A stretch of 64,000 nt of DNA, from NCBI RefSeq assembly GCF_001431725.1, contig NZ_CP013106.1, positions 1,922,001 through 1,986,000 on the forward strand, read 5' to 3'. Each line of letters opens with the position of its first letter. The stretch's first letter is position 1. Of the stretch, positions 43,999-52,319 are shown in pieces. The position numbers and the translations under genes were made by a program. The DNA comes from Halomonas huangheensis (GTDB lineage: Bacteria; Pseudomonadota; Gammaproteobacteria; Pseudomonadales; Halomonadaceae). The notes under the pieces were generated by a model. That model saw only the letters and a program-made list of their open reading frames with translations. It was not told where the DNA came from and did no database searches.

Positions 43999-45858
43999 AT
44001 GACTTTTCCATTAACCGGATGTCTGCTTTCCGGCCGCTATGATCATGCCTCGTCGGCCTTCGAACGCTGTGCGTCTACATTGCATGCTCAGGCTGAAGCA
44101 CTGGCCATCAGTAGTACCAGCCAGCCTGTTGTCGATATCCACGGTCTTGAACTGGATTTCGAAGTGCCTGGCCTTGCGCCGATCCATGGCAGCTTGCTGG
44201 GTTGGAGCGGAGGCTGCAGAGAACCGGTCAGTGAGTTGGCCATACAGGCCGCTTCTGGGCTCATGGCAGTCCATGGCCGGGCCAGTGGGGGGCCGAGGCC
44301 ACTGGGTATCGACTATGTCTCTACGCTTGCGACCAGCCTGACGCTTCTGGGGACCTTTGCCTGCGCACTTGGCCAGTTGCGAGGCAAGCGCCATTCCCGG
44401 GTGGAGATGTCTCTTGCGTCAGCTGCTGCTCTCAGTATCGGCCAGTATCTTGCCGGTGCTACCGCCGCGGACAACCCCGAGCAACTGCTGCCTGGTTGTA
44501 GTTCTCCTCATGAACGACCGCCGTTCACTTCTGCTGATGGCGTGGTCTTCGAACTGGAAAGCCTGCACGCGGACCCCTGGCGGCGCTTCTGGAATGGCTT
44601 GGGGGTTGTCGACGAAGTGGCCGGTAGAGGATGGAAGGCATTTTTGATGCGCTATGCGAAGGCGGTGTCACCGATACCTGCCGAGATGATGGAGGTGCTG
44701 GCCAGGCTGCCTTATGCCCTGATTGCACAACGTTGCAGGGAAGCCGGGGTATCCATCTGTCCGCTTCGCAGGCTCACCGACCGGCTCATGGACCAGGACT
44801 TGCCCCAGTTGCTGGAGCAGGGGCCTTGGCAATTCACTCCCGGAATGGCGAATCTGCCGCCATTCGAGCGCCATGAGGGCGGTGGTCTACCGCTTGAGGG
44901 GATCACAGTCGTCGAATCCTGCCGGCGTATTCAAGGGCCGTTAGCAGGGCACTTGATGGCCTTGTTGGGAGCTGAGGTCGTACGTATTGAGATGCCGGGA
45001 GGCGATCCGTTACGTGGCATGCCTCCGTTGATGAATGGGTGTTCGGTACGTTTCGATGCGCTCAATCGCTACAAGCGAGTCCTGGAACTGGATATCAAGT
45101 CGGCGAGAGGGCGCAGCGAGTTGTTGGAAATGGTTCGTGGAGCGGATGTCTTCCTGCACAACTGGGCTCCGGGAAAGGCGGCTGAGCTGCAACTTGACCA
45201 TGAGCATCTGGTTCGAGCCAACCCTGCGTTGATCTACGCCTATGCCGGGGGGTGGGGGGCAAACAACGGTCTGGATGATATGCCCGGCACTGATTTCATG
45301 GTCCAGGCCTGGTCTGGCATTGCTCACCAGATTGCGCACAACTCTCCCAGTATCGGCGGCTCGCTGTTTACGGTACTGGATATAATGGGAGGTGTTGTTG
45401 CCGCTCAGGGCATTGGGGCAGCCTTGTTGGGCCGAGCCTTGAATGGGGAGTCAGGAAGAGTCGATAGTTCCTTGCTCGGGGCGGCATCGTTGCTGTGTTG
45501 TGAAACACTCCAGACGCTGCGTAACTGCCGGCCGTTGCGTGAGCCGGTACTTGCCGGTGTCTATCCCACCGCGGAGGGGCCCCTGATCCTGGAATGTCAT
45601 GATCAGGTCCAGCTAGAGCGACTGGCGGCCATTCTGGACTGTCGACTGGATACCGAACCCGTAGTACGTGATGAAGAGATCACCCGCTGTCTGGCCACCC
45701 ATGATGCTGCGACGTGGCAGAGTCTGCTGCGTGATGCTGGTCTGATGGCTTCCTGCGTGCAGGAAGACCTGTCGGCATTGCACCAGGACGAACGCATCGC
45801 GGCGTGTCTGGAAACCGATGGCTACACCTTGGTCAAGTCTCCCTGGAGGTTTGCATGA
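43999..45858 (+). CDS. Duplicated CaiB/BaiF-type CoA transferase with one degenerate half
   Basis: A 619-residue protein, about 1.5 times a class III CoA transferase. The C-terminal part (about 290-619) starts LPLEGITVVESCRRIQGPLAGHLMALLGAEVVRIE and keeps the catalytic Asp432 in MPGTDFMVQAWSGIA. The N-terminal part (about 50-290) resembles the second half of a CaiB protein (LGIDYVSTLATSLTLLGTFACALGQLRGKRHSRVEMSL) but lacks the first CoA-binding segment. It probably moves CoA between acids in the pathway. The ribosome site is weak. The stop overlaps the ligase start in an ATGA. Confidence 0.8.
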   Translation: MTFPLTGCLLSGRYDHASSAFERCASTLHAQAEALAISSTSQPVVDIHGLELDFEVPGLAPIHGSLLGWSGGCREPVSELAIQAASGLMAVHGRASGGPRPLGIDYVSTLATSLTLLGTFACALGQLRGKRHSRVEMSLASAAALSIGQYLAGATAADNPEQLLPGCSSPHERPPFTSADGVVFELESLHADPWRRFWNGLGVVDEVAGRGWKAFLMRYAKAVSPIPAEMMEVLARLPYALIAQRCREAGVSICPLRRLTDRLMDQDLPQLLEQGPWQFTPGMANLPPFERHEGGGLPLEGITVVESCRRIQGPLAGHLMALLGAEVVRIEMPGGDPLRGMPPLMNGCSVRFDALNRYKRVLELDIKSARGRSELLEMVRGADVFLHNWAPGKAAELQLDHEHLVRANPALIYAYAGGWGANNGLDDMPGTDFMVQAWSGIAHQIAHNSPSIGGSLFTVLDIMGGVVAAQGIGAALLGRALNGESGRVDSSLLGAASLLCCETLQTLRNCRPLREPVLAGVYPTAEGPLILECHDQVQLERLAAILDCRLDTEPVVRDEEITRCLATHDAATWQSLLRDAGLMASCVQEDLSALHQDERIAACLETDGYTLVKSPWRFA

Positions 45859-47504
45859 ACGATTCTGGCATTGTCGATCTGGTGCCCTCTGCGGTGCGTA
45901 GTGAGTGGGTCCGGAATGACCTGTATCCGAATGCATCGGTGTTTCAGCTATTCCGGCAGCATGCAGAGCGCCACCCCATGAAAGAGGCGGTCCTGGCGCC
46001 GGACGAGAGTATCAGCTACGCAGATCTGCTCGATCACTCCTTGCGCTTGGCCGCAGGGTTGCGGGCGAGAGGAATCGTGGCTGGAGATGTGGTGGCCTAT
46101 CAACTCACCAACAGTTGGCGCTGTTGTGCCATTGATCTTGCCGTCGCTGCCTTGGGGGCTGTGGTTGCACCTTTTCCACCAGGCCGTGGACGTCTCGACA
46201 TCGAATCGTTGTTACGCCGCTGTGACGCGAGAGCGGTCGTTGTACCCGCTGAGTTTGCTGGTATAGACCTGTGTGAGCTTATCGAGTCACTGCGCCCGAC
46301 ACTCCTCTCCGTACGAATCCCTATTGTCGAAGGTGGTGAGCCCCAGCCAGGCTGGTTGTCACTGGATCAGTTGATGAAGACAGAGCCGCTGGAGATGGCA
46401 TCCTTACCTGCTGTCTGTCCGGATTCGCCGGTGCGCCTGCTGGTTTCATCCGGCACTGAGTCGGAACCCAAGCTGGTGGCCTACTCCCACAATGCTCTAC
46501 TTGGGGGGCGAGGGCGCTTCCTGCAACGCCTGCATGCATCCGGAAACGACTTTCGTGGATTGTATCTCGTGCCTCTGGGGTCTGCGTTCGGCTCCACTGC
46601 CACGTTCGGCAGTTTGTCATGGTTGGGGGGATCTATCGTAGTGCTACCGACATTTGATGTGGCAGCAGCGATTCAGGCTATTGAGCGTTTTCGTCCGACG
46701 CATATTCTCGGCGTGCCAACCATGTTCCAGCGAATTGCTGCGGATCCAGCACTGACTCAGGTGGACAGATCCAGTCTGGTGAGTCTAGTCAGCGGTGGGG
46801 CACTGATCGATGACGCCAGTGTGCGGCGCTGCACGGAGGCATTCGGTTGCGGCTTCATCAGCCTGTATGGATCCGCTGATGGCGTCAATTGCCACAACAC
46901 TCTGAACGATACTCCAAGTGTGTTGGGGAGTGTGGGAAGACCCAACCCCAGTGTCTGTGAAATTCGTATTGTTGATGATCAGGGGGGTGAATTACCTCAG
47001 GGAGAGATCGGAGAGATCAAGGCCCGAGGCCCCCTGAGCCCGATGCAATACGTCAATGCTCCCGAACTGGATGCACGTTATCGCGATGTGGATGGTTGGG
47101 TCCGTACCGGTGACCTGGGCTGCATTGACCGCGATGGGTATCTAGTACTGGCTGGTCGCAAGAAGGACATCATCATTCGCGGCGGGGTGAACATCAGCCC
47201 GGTAGTGATCGAAAGACTGGCGACCAGCCATCCCGATGTGGTCAGTGCGGCCTGCGTTGCCGTACCGGATGCCGACATGGGACAGCGCGTATGTATCTGC
47301 ATCACCCTACGGGACGGGGCGCCCCGTTTCTCTCTCTCGGAACTGACCGATTTTCTAACCAATCAGGGGCTGGAGGTTCACAAGCTTCCCGAATATCTGC
47401 GCTTCTATCGACAGTTGCCACTTAGCCCAGCGGGCAAGGTGGACAAGAAGAAATTGACTGCCGAAGTGTCCTGCCTGGGGCACAGGGCCAGCGCGGACAT
47501 CTAG
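45855..47504 (+). CDS. Acyl-AMP/CoA ligase (ANL superfamily)
   Basis: A 549-residue adenylate-forming enzyme that activates a carboxylic acid. Motifs are the phosphate loop VSSGTESEPKLVAYSHN near residue 205, the A5 region FISLYGSADGVNCHNT, the A7/A8 region DGWVRTGDLGCIDRDGYLVLAGRKKDIIIRGGVNISPVVIE, and the C-terminal catalytic Lys in PAGKVDKKKL. The usual Thr/Ser-rich P-loop is slightly altered (SSGTESEPK). In QbsL/PdtJ-like systems such ligases prepare the acid for thiolation by the sulfur carrier. ATG 45855 has GGAGG 7 nt upstream. Confidence 0.85.
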   Translation: MNDSGIVDLVPSAVRSEWVRNDLYPNASVFQLFRQHAERHPMKEAVLAPDESISYADLLDHSLRLAAGLRARGIVAGDVVAYQLTNSWRCCAIDLAVAALGAVVAPFPPGRGRLDIESLLRRCDARAVVVPAEFAGIDLCELIESLRPTLLSVRIPIVEGGEPQPGWLSLDQLMKTEPLEMASLPAVCPDSPVRLLVSSGTESEPKLVAYSHNALLGGRGRFLQRLHASGNDFRGLYLVPLGSAFGSTATFGSLSWLGGSIVVLPTFDVAAAIQAIERFRPTHILGVPTMFQRIAADPALTQVDRSSLVSLVSGGALIDDASVRRCTEAFGCGFISLYGSADGVNCHNTLNDTPSVLGSVGRPNPSVCEIRIVDDQGGELPQGEIGEIKARGPLSPMQYVNAPELDARYRDVDGWVRTGDLGCIDRDGYLVLAGRKKDIIIRGGVNISPVVIERLATSHPDVVSAACVAVPDADMGQRVCICITLRDGAPRFSLSELTDFLTNQGLEVHKLPEYLRFYRQLPLSPAGKVDKKKLTAEVSCLGHRASADI

Positions 47505-47514
47505 CGGAGTGTTC

Positions 47515-48744
47515 ATGGATATTTCACAGATGCACTCCAGCGCGGACGTCAAGGCGTTGGCACGGCGCACGAGAGCCTTTGTCGATTCCTGTATCGTGCC
47601 TCGTGAATCGGAACTGGCAGGGCCGTCGGAAGTGGCAGAGGCCTGTCACAATGAGTTGATGGGAAGAGCCCGAGAACAGGGGCTCTGGGGATTGTTCCAT
47701 CCGGGGCACCTGTCGAGCCTGCAGGACTATCTGGTGGTCGCCGAGCAGGAAGGTCGGTCTGAGTATGGGCCGGCCATCTTCGGTGCTGATTTGACTCTGG
47801 ATGCACACATGTTGTCGCGTCATGGGAATGCTGAGATTCATCGCGAGTTTCTGACGCCTCTGCTGAGAGGAGAGGCCGTCTCTGCTTATGCCATGTCAGA
47901 GCCTGACAGCATAGGCTCGGTGCCCGCTACTCTCACTACTCGCGCTGCAATAGGGGATGGTTACTTGCGTCTGGATGGCCGTAAGTGGTTCATCTGCCGA
48001 GCTGATCGGGCCAGCTTCTTTACTGTGGTGGCTCGCACAGCTCAGGGAGACCTGGCTGATGGCCTGTCGATGATCGTTGTGCCTTCAGGGTTACCCGGGT
48101 TTTCCGTTGCCCGTGAACTGGATGTGTTGGGTAGCTTTCATGGCCAGGCGGAACTCGTCTTCAACTCAGTGCGTGTTCCGTCTACCCATATCCTCGGTCA
48201 ACCCGGCACAGGTCTGGCCTTGATGCAGGAGCGCCTCCAACTGGGACGTCTGCTGAGGTCTGCTCACTGGTTGGGTTTGGCTCAGCGCTGCTTTGATCTG
48301 CTTTGTTCTCGGGTGGCATCCATAAGAGGGAAGCAGGCTTGCTTGTCTGATAAGCAACTGGTGCGCTTACGGGCTTTCGAGTCATATCACGCCATTGTTG
48401 CGGCACGAGGATTGCTGCGAGATACCGTACGTCAGTTTGATGCGTCGGCCTGCAATGACATTGATGTCAACGTGACCAAGGTGGCTGTCTCGCGAGCACT
48501 CAGCCTGGTAGTGGACTCAGCGATTCAGATATACGGTGCTGAAGGCCTCAGCCATTTGACACCACTGTCCAGTATCTATCGAGCCGCACGTGCCGCTCAT
48601 ATTCTCGACGGCACTGATGATGCTCTGATCAGCGCCGTCGGACGACGATTGCTGGAGGGGGAGCTCAACCACGGCAGCAAGGATGTTGGCTGGTCAATAT
48701 CGACTGTGCCACATGGGGATATGGCAACACGGACACCGTCATAG
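47515..48744 (+). CDS. Acyl-CoA dehydrogenase-like flavoprotein
   Basis: A 409-residue acyl-CoA dehydrogenase fold protein. The FAD and substrate segment YAMSEPDSIGSVPATLTTRA and GRKWFICRADRASFFTVVART are recognisable, as is the C-terminal IYGAEGLSHLTPLSSIYRAARAAHILDGTDDALISAVGRR. In the last stretch the common catalytic Glu of YEGT is replaced by Asp (LDGT), which may lower or change the alpha,beta-dehydrogenation. It could make an unsaturated acyl thioester, the acceptor type used by PigD-like enzymes. ATG 47515 is preferred (GGAG 7 nt upstream). Confidence 0.82.
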   Translation: MDISQMHSSADVKALARRTRAFVDSCIVPRESELAGPSEVAEACHNELMGRAREQGLWGLFHPGHLSSLQDYLVVAEQEGRSEYGPAIFGADLTLDAHMLSRHGNAEIHREFLTPLLRGEAVSAYAMSEPDSIGSVPATLTTRAAIGDGYLRLDGRKWFICRADRASFFTVVARTAQGDLADGLSMIVVPSGLPGFSVARELDVLGSFHGQAELVFNSVRVPSTHILGQPGTGLALMQERLQLGRLLRSAHWLGLAQRCFDLLCSRVASIRGKQACLSDKQLVRLRAFESYHAIVAARGLLRDTVRQFDASACNDIDVNVTKVAVSRALSLVVDSAIQIYGAEGLSHLTPLSSIYRAARAAHILDGTDDALISAVGRRLLEGELNHGSKDVGWSISTVPHGDMATRTPS

Positions 48745-48753
48745 GAGAACTCG

Positions 48754-49983
48754 ATGACTCATGATGCTGGCTCAGAGGGCATTATCAACAGGCGACATTC
48801 GCTGCTGTTCCGTGGTGTATTGATCAGCGCCATGGCGCTACCGATGCTGGTCTTCTACGCCATCGGTACTCTCGGGCCTTATCTGGTGGATGACCTCAAT
48901 GTGGTGCCGGGGTGGTTGGGCTATCTGACCATGAGCTCCTTTGGCCTTGCCGCGCTGCTGTCGTTGTGGGCAGGTCCACTGGTGAGCCGACTTGGCGCAC
49001 GGCAGTCTCTGGTGTTGCTGTTTCTGCTGGCGAGCATGGCCTATGCCTTGTTGGGGCTGGCAACCAGCTTTACTGGCGTAATGTTGGCGGTAGCAGTGTG
49101 CGGCATTGCTCAGGCGCTATCCAATCCCGCAACCAACCTGATGATTGCCAACTCTGTACCGCCGCATCAGAAGGCCTCGGTAGTGGGAATGAAGCAGGCT
49201 GGCGTACAGATTTCGGCGTTGTTTGCTGGGTTGTCGTTACCGGGAATTGCTGAGCTGCTTGGTTGGAGAGCTGCATTGGCCGTGTTGATCCCTTGTGGTC
49301 TATTGCTTGCCCTTGTTACCTGGAAGGTGACAGCTGGTGACAGGCCGACGGCAGCGGCTCGATTCAGTTTGACCAGGCCGAGCCGTATCCTGGCGCTACT
49401 GATGGTAATCCAGTTCTGTGCTGGGGTTGCTCTTTCGGCTTTCATCACCTTTCTGGGGGTGTATGCCACCCAGCAGGGGATGTCATCGGTAACCGCCGGT
49501 AGCCTGGTAGCAGTCTTCGGTGTCATGGGCATTCTGGCACGAGTCGGGTTGACTCCCCTTGCAGGACGCATGCGCGATGCATCCTGGTTGTTGTTGCTTC
49601 TGTTGGTGCTGTCGGCGGTGGCGATCGGGGTGATCATACAGACGTCACCCGATCGTCAGTGGACTCTTTGGGCCGGTACGATCGGGATGGGGTTGACTGC
49701 TGTGGCTACCAATGCAGTCGCCATGAGCATGCTACTGCAGGATCGTGCTTTCGGCGCGCCGGCAACGTCGGCGGGGATGCTATCGGCAGCTTTCTTCGCA
49801 GGGTTTGCGGTTGGGCCTCCGAGCTTTGGTGGCTTGTCTACGAGTATCTGGGGGTTCACGGGGGCTTGGACTGCTCTGGTAGTAGTTCTGGTGCTGGGAA
49901 GCATCGTGGCGTTGGTTCTCTCTCGATGCCGCAGTAATGGATGGGCTGGAGAGGTTCTTTCTCAGCCGGTGGAAGGGAAGTAG
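48754..49983 (+). CDS. MFS transporter (second in the cluster)
   Basis: A 409-residue major-facilitator protein with 12 hydrophobic spans; VLISAMALPMLVFYAIGTLGPYLVDDL begins the first, and GPLVSRLGARQSLVLLF is the inter-helix 2-3 motif. The CynX/NarK-like look gives no substrate. Starting 9 bp after the acyl-CoA dehydrogenase, it is clearly part of the operon and is a candidate exporter of the cluster product. AGGAG 6 nt before the ATG. Confidence 0.8.
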   Translation: MTHDAGSEGIINRRHSLLFRGVLISAMALPMLVFYAIGTLGPYLVDDLNVVPGWLGYLTMSSFGLAALLSLWAGPLVSRLGARQSLVLLFLLASMAYALLGLATSFTGVMLAVAVCGIAQALSNPATNLMIANSVPPHQKASVVGMKQAGVQISALFAGLSLPGIAELLGWRAALAVLIPCGLLLALVTWKVTAGDRPTAAARFSLTRPSRILALLMVIQFCAGVALSAFITFLGVYATQQGMSSVTAGSLVAVFGVMGILARVGLTPLAGRMRDASWLLLLLLVLSAVAIGVIIQTSPDRQWTLWAGTIGMGLTAVATNAVAMSMLLQDRAFGAPATSAGMLSAAFFAGFAVGPPSFGGLSTSIWGFTGAWTALVVVLVLGSIVALVLSRCRSNGWAGEVLSQPVEGK

Positions 49984-49987
49984 CACT

Positions 49988-51076
49988 ATGGATGGGAACA
50001 ACGCAATCTCTCCGTTGAGCCAGGCAGAACGCACAAAGGCCATTGATTCATTGCTGATGCGGCTGGATGCGATTGCGAGGCTCAATGAGGATGGGGTTCC
50101 GCTGTATTCGTCAGGGTTGAGCAATCGTTGGGTGTTCTCTCGACGAGGTTCATGGATGGGAGGGTTCTGGGCGGGACTCTGGTGGCTGCGGGCGAGAATT
50201 TCAGGAGCAGCTGTTGATAGGGATACCGCGCAGAGAATCCGTCGCCGACTTGTCGATCAGATGGATGTGAAGACCATTAACCGCAGCATGGTTTTTTGGT
50301 ATGGAGCGGCGCCGGGAGCCTTGTGGTTCGATGACCGAACGTCTCACCAAATGCTTGAAACCGCCGCCGAAGTGGTGGCGGAATCCTTCAGCCACAGACT
50401 GGGATGTATCCCGTTAGGGTCAGGTATGGGAGGCGGAGACGCCGGGGAGCAGTGCATCTCCATTGATGCTTTAGCTCCCACTTTACGTCTGCTGGCACAT
50501 AGCTCCAGGGAATCCATCCGAAGGCTTGGAGGAGCGCATCTTGGTGGGACCCTCGCTGGCTGCGGTACTCGGGAAGGGGCCTATCATGGGCAGGTGACTC
50601 GACCAAGCTATCAGAATCCAACGGAGGCCGCCGGGCGCTGGTCTAGAGGCCAAGCTTGGGCGATGCTGGCGTTGGCACAGGCTGCAGAGCTCCATGGAGA
50701 ACCGTTCCTGAGTGAGGCTCGGCGAGCTTGCGAGTATTGGCTGACATCACGCACTCAGCTTATTCCGGTAAGTCATCTCGATAAACCGCAGGAAGGAGAA
50801 GACCCCAGTGCCGCCGTCCTTTCTGCCATTGCCATGTTGGGGTTGTCCAATCAGCCGGGGCAGACTGATGGCTGGAAGGCGCAAGCTGAGCGTATATTGG
50901 CTGCGGTGGTACGTAGCCGGTACTTTATTTCAGAAGGTGATCTGGCAGGCCTTTTCGTGGGTATGCGTTATCGCACTGGTACCAGAGAAGAACTCGTGGA
51001 GTGCTGTTGTTCGAGCTTCTTCCTGTTAATTCTGTTGCTGGTTGCTGAAGGAAAAATCGGAGTTTTGGAGCTGTAG
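49988..51076 (+). CDS. GH88/GH105-like six-hairpin glycosidase
   Basis: A 362-residue protein with no signal peptide. It has the (alpha/alpha)6 pattern of unsaturated glucuronyl hydrolases: SRRGSWMGGFWAGLWWLRAR near residue 50, a middle Asp- and Gly-rich GSGMGGGDAGEQCISIDAL, and the hallmark AAGRWSRGQAWAMLALA near residue 215, followed by EDPSAAVLSAIAMLGL. It begins 4 bp after the MFS gene and so is co-transcribed with the siderophore-type genes. A sugar-handling enzyme is unexpected there. It could trim a glycosylated or uronyl form of the product or be a passenger. ATG 49988 has GGAAGGG upstream. Confidence 0.7.
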   Translation: MDGNNAISPLSQAERTKAIDSLLMRLDAIARLNEDGVPLYSSGLSNRWVFSRRGSWMGGFWAGLWWLRARISGAAVDRDTAQRIRRRLVDQMDVKTINRSMVFWYGAAPGALWFDDRTSHQMLETAAEVVAESFSHRLGCIPLGSGMGGGDAGEQCISIDALAPTLRLLAHSSRESIRRLGGAHLGGTLAGCGTREGAYHGQVTRPSYQNPTEAAGRWSRGQAWAMLALAQAAELHGEPFLSEARRACEYWLTSRTQLIPVSHLDKPQEGEDPSAAVLSAIAMLGLSNQPGQTDGWKAQAERILAAVVRSRYFISEGDLAGLFVGMRYRTGTREELVECCCSSFFLLILLLVAEGKIGVLEL

Positions 51077-51181
51077 TACTCTAGAATGCTCCGAGAGTGG
51101 GAGCAGCATCGAACTTGATGATCGGCTCGTAAAGGCACTCTATGAGATTCAGGAGCCTGGGCGTCGGACACTTGACCATAC

Positions 51182-51714
51182 TCAGCGAGGCCGGTGTCCT
51201 GGACCCCACATGTAGTAGAACCCCCAATCACTGCTGCGACCATGCCAGCGGACAACTGGAATGGCATGAACAGGTTGCGCCCGATCCAATCGGCGAGAAC
51301 CATGATGGTCGCTCCCAGACACCCGGCGGCGAGGAGCTGACCCTGTGCCCGGGCGAAGCCTATGACCCGGGCCATGTGAGGAGCCAGAAGACCAACGAAC
51401 GTCAGTGGTCCTACGGTCAGCGTGGCGGCCAGAGTCATCAAGGCCACGATCGCCAGTGGAATGGCACGGCTGACGGTTGTGCGCACTCCCAGAGCAGAAG
51501 CGGTAGCCGCGCCCAATGGCAGGATTTCCAGTCATCGCACCAACGGTGCGAGCATCATGCTGAGCATTACCGCCAAGACCACCAGCCAGGTGCTTGACTC
51601 GATACTGGCGTAATAGGTTGATCCGGACAGCCAGCCTCGCCAGATGTAGTAATTCGCGCCGGTCGAGCCGTGGGTATTCAAGACGCTATCCCGACCGGCG
51701 CTCCAGTCGCTCAT
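51182..51714 (-). pseudogene. FecCD/FhuB-type iron-siderophore permease remnant
   Basis: The minus strand encodes the C-terminal part of an ABC siderophore permease: YYIWRGWLSGSTY, LVVLAVMLSMMLAPLVR, then TGA where Trp is expected. It continues in the same frame with LEILPLGAATASALGV, VGPLTFVGLLAPHMARVIGF and NLFMPFQLSAGMVAAVIGG. A one-base insertion in a run of five G then shifts the frame away from the proper ending FYYMWG..RPR and stop at 51182. One nonsense codon, one frameshift and a missing N-terminal half show that it is inactive. No ATPase or binding protein gene accompanies it. Confidence 0.8.
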
Positions 51715-51951
51715 GTCTCATTATTCAGGCCCGATTGTTCAAGCCAGCTTTTCTGGTTGCAGCGCTCTGCGAAATCAATGCGCTGCACTGCGGGTGGCGT
51801 ACCCTATTTGGCTTGAGCGGTATTGGTCGTCAACAGCGCTGTTCGCCGAGATGGAGTCGGTGATTGTCTTGTGCGGAATAAGCGCGGATAGGGGTAGAAC
51901 AAAGTGCGGGCAGATCAGGAGGCTGAAAATACTGTAATGCATTGATGATGC

Positions 51952-52038
51952 TGGTGCCCGGAGCCGGGCTCGAACCGGCACGGTGTTGCCACCGAGGGAT
52001 TTTAAGTCCCTTGCGTCTACCAATTTCGCCATCCGGGC
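51952..52038 (-). tRNA. tRNA-Leu (anticodon TAA)
   Basis: 87-nt tRNA including an encoded CCA. Acceptor stem GCCCGGA pairs with TCCGGGC; the anticodon loop CTTAAAA sits between GGGA and TCCC. A class II variable arm (CTCGGTGGCAACACCG region) and the GGTTCGAGCC T-arm are present. Its 3' end faces the accessory island, the usual orientation when an element has integrated at a tRNA. Confidence 0.95.
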
Positions 52039-52081
52039 AAGGAATTCGAGCGTGTCGAAGGGCACATCAAGAAAGGAAAAA

Positions 52082-52155
52082 TGGAGGCTGGAGTCGGAAT
52101 CGAACCGGCGTACACGGAGTTGCAGTCCGCTGCATAACCACTCTGCCATCCAGCC
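52082..52155 (-). tRNA. tRNA-Cys (anticodon GCA)
   Basis: 74-nt tRNA with encoded CCA. Acceptor GGCTGGA pairs with TCCAGCC; the anticodon loop is CTGCAAC in a CGGA/TCCG stem. It is 43 nt from tRNA-Leu and 27 nt from tRNA-Gly, probably one transcript. Confidence 0.95.
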
Positions 52156-52182
52156 TCAGGAGTCGGCGTATCTCTTGCGAGA

Positions 52183-52257
52183 TGGAGCGGGAAACGAGAT
52201 TCGAACTCGCGACCCCAACCTTGGCAAGGTTGTGCTCTACCACTGAGCTATTCCCGC
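52183..52257 (-). tRNA. tRNA-Gly (anticodon GCC)
   Basis: 75-nt tRNA with encoded CCA. Acceptor GCGGGAA, D-arm AGCTCAGTGGTAGAGC and an anticodon stem-loop ACAACCTTGCCAAGGTTG with GCC are all present. First of the Gly-Cys-Leu tRNA set after pgsA, as in E. coli glyW-cysT-leuZ. Confidence 0.95.
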
Positions 52258-52319
52258 CTGACTCGAGAGCGTATTATAAGGATAAGTCGGTGACTGTCAA
52301 ACGCTTTTCACGAACTCGT

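Noticed and set aside
32482..51076. Prodigiosin cluster
   Set aside because: Only PigD- and PigE-like genes are present. PigC, PigB and the whole MBC branch are missing, while TonB uptake and sulfur genes are not part of prodigiosin synthesis.
32482..51076. Thioquinolobactin (qbs) cluster
   Set aside because: The sulfur cassette agrees, but there are no tryptophan dioxygenase, kynureninase or other kynurenine-pathway genes.
28738..52038. Direct-repeat attachment sites (attL/attR) for the island
   Set aside because: The 3' end of tRNA-Leu was compared by eye with the left boundary region and no copy was found; no integrase gene either.
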